From contig JAFWYI010000249.1 in NCBI GenBank assembly GCA_017522745.1, positions 1-9,625 of the forward strand: a stretch of DNA of 9,625 bases. The letters run 5' to 3'. The notes beneath the pieces are model-generated. The model ran no database searches. It had not been told where the DNA came from and saw nothing but the letters and a program-made list of their open reading frames with translations. Both the position numbers and the translations under genes were made by a program. Shown here in pieces: positions 6,976-9,625 of this stretch (positions are counted from its first letter, which is position 1; the number at the start of each line of letters is the position of its first letter). The stretch comes from Mailhella sp. GTDB taxonomy: Bacteria > Desulfobacterota > Desulfovibrionia > Desulfovibrionales > Desulfovibrionaceae.

Positions 6976-7932
6976 TCAGTCCTTCCAAGATGTGAAGCGC
7001 TCGGTCAGGATCAGTGCCTGCCGGGCGTGGACGATATCATGTACGCGGTGATGATATACTCCGCGTGCCGCTAGAAGGGCCGTGCAGATGCGCGTGGCTT
7101 CTCCACGTTCCGTCACGCCGAGCCCCAGAAGATGGCCGAACAGGCTTTTGTTGGAAACGCCCAGCAGAAGAGGGCGGCCCAGGGCCTGTATCCTGTCCAT
7201 ATTCGCCAGCAGGGCGCAGTTATGTTCCACGGTTTTGCCAAAGCCTATCCCCGGATCCAGCATGATATGGGACTCCGGCAGACCGGCCTTGACGAGTACC
7301 GCCATAGTATCCTCAAAAAAACGCAGGATGTCATCCACAATATCATCGTACCGAGGCGCTTTCTGCATGTTTTCGGGCGTAGTTCCCGGCATGCAGTGCA
7401 TGAGTACGTAGCCGGGCCTGTACTGGGAAAGTACGTCGCGGAGGGTGGGTTCCCACGCGCAGGCGGAGATGTCGTTGAGGATGTCGGCCCCGTTTTCCAG
7501 GGCGGCCGCGGCCACATCGGCCCTCCATGTATCCACCGAAAGGAGCGTTTCCGCGGGGAGGAGAGGCGCTGTCGTTCCGACGGATGAGGCTTCTTTCTGC
7601 AAGGAAAGCGCATGCTGTCCGGCTTCTGCCCGGAGGCGCGACAGTTCGCGCATCAGCGGAAGGACGCGGCGTTTCTCTTCCTCTGCGGGCACTTCTTCAG
7701 CGCCGGGGCGGGAGGACGCGCCGCCAAGATCGAGAACACGAGCCCCTTCTCCGGTAAGCTGAAGAGCATGCGCAAGGGCCTCGTTTTGCTGAAAATGCGA
7801 GCCTCCGTCGAAAAAAGAGTCGGGCGTTACGTTCACCACGCCCCATAAGGTGAAGCGTGATGGCGTACCGCCCTGCTTTTCAGCGGAAACAGGGCTGAAT
7901 GCCCCGTTGCGAAGCATCCAGACCTGTTCCAT
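6976..7932 (-). CDS. folP: Dihydropteroate synthase FolP
   Basis: Joins p-aminobenzoate to dihydropterin pyrophosphate to make dihydropteroate in folate synthesis; target of sulfonamides. Motifs in order: NVTPDSFFDGG (34-44), DLGGASSRPGA (68-78), SVDT (132-135), LNDIS (152-156), MHCMPGT (178-184), DPGIGFGK (226-233), GVSNKS (258-263) and RVHDI (296-300). The core residues Asn34, Asp134, Asn153, Asp226, Lys262 and Arg296 are all present. At 318 residues it is longer than the usual about 280. Much of the excess is an extra stretch of about 25 residues at roughly 101-128, plus a longer N-terminus. DLGGAS and SNKS replace the more common GGES and SRKS. The ATG at 7932 overlaps the ftsH stop by one base (TAATG) with GGGAAGA upstream (7945-7939). 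cdaA starts 1 nt after its stop. Same ftsH-folP pairing as in enterobacteria. Confidence 0.96.
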   Translation of the reverse strand: MEQVWMLRNGAFSPVSAEKQGGTPSRFTLWGVVNVTPDSFFDGGSHFQQNEALAHALQLTGEGARVLDLGGASSRPGAEEVPAEEEKRRVLPLMRELSRLRAEAGQHALSLQKEASSVGTTAPLLPAETLLSVDTWRADVAAAALENGADILNDISACAWEPTLRDVLSQYRPGYVLMHCMPGTTPENMQKAPRYDDIVDDILRFFEDTMAVLVKAGLPESHIMLDPGIGFGKTVEHNCALLANMDRIQALGRPLLLGVSNKSLFGHLLGLGVTERGEATRICTALLAARGVYHHRVHDIVHARQALILTERFTSWKD

Positions 7933-9625
7933 TATTTATCTTCCCGGTTTTCCCGATCGGAGCTGGCAGACGCAGAGGGATTGGAGAAGCTGTCCCAGCG
8001 ACCGGAAAAACTGCTGTTCATGGTTTTCTGTTCTTCCCGGTCCTCGGGAGCCTTTTCCGCAGGGGCGGTCTGCACGTCCTGGGAGTCTTCTGCCGGAGCG
8101 TTCTCTGCCGCGGGTTCCACGGCTTCGAAGTGGAACGTCTCCTCAGGGGCGGAAGCAGGGGCTGCAGGGGCAGGTGCCGGAGTGGAGGCGCTTCCGCTCT
8201 GGAAGGGAGGCAGAGTCTCGCCGCGCATGAGGATATCGATCTCCTCGCCGGAGATGGTCTCGCGTTCGAGCAGGGCGTTGGCGATGGCGTGCAGCGCGTC
8301 GATGTTTTCGGTGAGCATCGTGCGGCAGCGTTCGCGGGCTTCATCCACAAGGGCTTTGATCTCGTCGTCCACGAGGCGGGCCATGTCGGCGCTCACGTTG
8401 CCGCCGGTGTGGCCCCATTCACGACCGAGGAAGACTTCCTGCTGGCTGTCGCCTACGGTCTGGGGGCCGATCTTTTCGCTCATGCCCCATTCGCAGACCA
8501 TCTTGCGCGCAGTCTTGGTCACGCGTTCGATGTCGTTGCCGGCACCGGTGGTGATGTCTGTGAAGATGATCTCTTCCGCCACGCGGCCGCCGAGCAGGAT
8601 GACGAGGTTGTTGCGGAGATAGTTGCGAGAATAGCCGTGACGGTCTTCTTCAGGGAGCTGCATGGTCACGCCAAGGGCGCGACCGCGGGGGATGATGGAG
8701 ACCTTATGCACAGGGTCGGAGCCGGGAAGGAGCTTTGCGGTGAGCGCATGACCTGCTTCGTGATAGGCCGTGATCTTCTTCTCTTCATCGCTGAGGATGA
8801 GGCTGCGGCGTTCCTTGCCCATGAGGACCTTGTCCTTGGCGTATTCGAAGTCCGACATGTTCAGGCGGTCCTTGTTCTGCTTGGCAGCCTGAAGAGCCGC
8901 TTCGTTCACAAGGTTTTCGAGGTCGGCACCGGAGAAGCCGGGGGTACCCTTGGCAAGGACAGGGATGTTCACGTCCTTGGCGAGGGGGGTGCGGCGGGTA
9001 TGGACTTCGAGGATACGTTCGCGGCCGCGCAGATCAGGCGTGGAGACCACGACCTGACGGTCGAAACGACCGGGACGGAGCAGGGCGGGGTCGAGAACGT
9101 CAGGGCGGTTGGTAGCAGCGATGAGGATGACGCCTTCGTTGGATTCGAAGCCGTCCATTTCCACGAGCATCTGGTTCAGGGTCTGTTCACGTTCGTCATG
9201 ACCGCCGCCGAGGCCGGCGCCGCGCTGGCGGCCCACAGCATCGATTTCGTCGATGAAGATGAGGCAGGGAGCGTTCTTCTTGCCCTGAGCGAAAAGGTCG
9301 CGCACACGGGAGGCGCCCACGCCAACGAACATTTCCACGAAGTCGGAGCCGGAGATGGAGAAGAAGGGCACACCGGCTTCACCAGCAACGGCACGTGCCA
9401 GAAGAGTCTTACCGGTGCCGGGAGGGCCGACGAGCAGGACACCCTTGGGGATGCGGCCACCCAGACGGGTGAATTTGCGAGGATTGGAAAGGAACTCGAC
9501 GACTTCAGCAAGTTCTTCCTTGGCTTCGTCCACACCGGCCACGTCGGCGAACGTGACTTTGCCGGTCTGGTTCTGATCCTGCATTCGGGCACGGGAGCGA
9601 CCGAAGTTCATGGCCTTGCCGCTAC
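7932..9625 (-). CDS. ftsH: ATP-dependent zinc metalloprotease FtsH (5' end beyond window)
   Basis: Membrane-bound AAA+ protease that degrades misfolded membrane proteins and short-lived regulators. The reading frame is open to the window edge ([13 protein letters not shown] precedes the AAA+ domain), so the Met codon at 9611 is internal. The N-terminal membrane helices and periplasmic domain, about 140-150 residues, are missing. Numbering from that Met: Walker A GPPGTGKT (62-69), Walker B LIFIDEID (117-124), second region of homology with [20 protein letters not shown] (166-185), zinc site HEAGH (284-288), and the third-ligand region TTGAGNDIE with Asp at 360. The protease domain ends near 470. 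A low-complexity Ala/Pro/Glu/Ser tail of about 89 residues (471-559) follows, longer than in E. coli. The stop overlaps the folP start by one base. Identification is certain; the tail's role is unknown. Confidence 0.98.
   Translation of the reverse strand, partial: SGKAMNFGRSRARMQDQNQTGKVTFADVAGVDEAKEELAEVVEFLSNPRKFTRLGGRIPKGVLLVGPPGTGKTLLARAVAGEAGVPFFSISGSDFVEMFVGVGASRVRDLFAQGKKNAPCLIFIDEIDAVGRQRGAGLGGGHDEREQTLNQMLVEMDGFESNEGVILIAATNRPDVLDPALLRPGRFDRQVVVSTPDLRGRERILEVHTRRTPLAKDVNIPVLAKGTPGFSGADLENLVNEAALQAAKQNKDRLNMSDFEYAKDKVLMGKERRSLILSDEEKKITAYHEAGHALTAKLLPGSDPVHKVSIIPRGRALGVTMQLPEEDRHGYSRNYLRNNLVILLGGRVAEEIIFTDITTGAGNDIERVTKTARKMVCEWGMSEKIGPQTVGDSQQEVFLGREWGHTGGNVSADMARLVDDEIKALVDEARERCRTMLTENIDALHAIANALLERETISGEEIDILMRGETLPPFQSGSASTPAPAPAAPASAPEETFHFEAVEPAAENAPAEDSQDVQTAPAEKAPEDREEQKTMNSSFSGRWDSFSNPSASASSDRENREDK

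Noticed and set aside
9609..9611. ATG at 9611 as the ftsH start codon
   Set aside because: The frame continues upstream to the window edge with the conserved residues SGKA, and starting here would drop the essential membrane domain. It is an internal methionine.
1..9625. A new defence system, mobile element or CRISPR array
   Set aside because: Every substantial stretch is explained by core genes with intact motifs; no transposase, integrase, spaced repeats, tRNA or compositional break was seen.

Overview
All eight genes in this window lie on the minus strand, so transcription runs from high to low coordinates. GC content is fairly high and genes are tightly packed. The protein styles and the order ftsH-folP-cdaA-cdaR-glmM suggest a Gram-negative bacterium of the Desulfovibrio/Bilophila type (Desulfobacterota, Desulfovibrionales). 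This is a judgement from protein style and gene order. No 16S rRNA or other marker in the window settles it.

Region 1 (9625 to 3654) is a five-gene housekeeping operon whose 5' end lies outside the window: ftsH (membrane AAA+ protease, 5'-truncated by the window edge), folP (dihydropteroate synthase), cdaA (diadenylate cyclase), cdaR (YbbR-domain regulator) and glmM (phosphoglucosamine mutase). Junctions are extremely tight: a 1-nt stop/start overlap, a 1-nt gap, a 17-nt overlap and a 2-nt gap. The order looks like the enterobacterial ftsH-folP-glmM cluster with the Firmicute-type c-di-AMP module cdaA-cdaR inserted just before glmM. It links membrane-protein quality control, folate synthesis, c-di-AMP signalling and the first committed supply of cell-wall amino sugar.

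Region 2 (3653 to 2028) holds rpoN (sigma-54) with a possible promoter in the 92-nt gap after glmM. It ends in a long hairpin with a T run, the clearest Rho-independent terminator here. The usual rpoN partners (lptB upstream; hpf and ptsN downstream) are absent.

Region 3 (2027 to 1) begins a branched-chain amino acid (or related amide/amino acid) ABC importer operon: livJ (periplasmic binding protein with signal peptide), then livH (inner-membrane permease, cut by the window edge). The livJ upstream region is A+T-rich with an operator-like dyad, a possible promoter and a leader inverted repeat. The livJ-livH gap carries two GC-rich stem-loops, typical of operons that make more binding protein than permease.

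No RNA genes, mobile elements, CRISPR arrays or signs of recent transfer were seen. The largest gene-free stretch is 278 nt (1844-2121), described feature by feature below. This is essentially core genome. The points worth a second look are the composite c-di-AMP operon, the stand-alone rpoN, the livJ control region, and lineage-type extensions in FolP, FtsH and CdaR.
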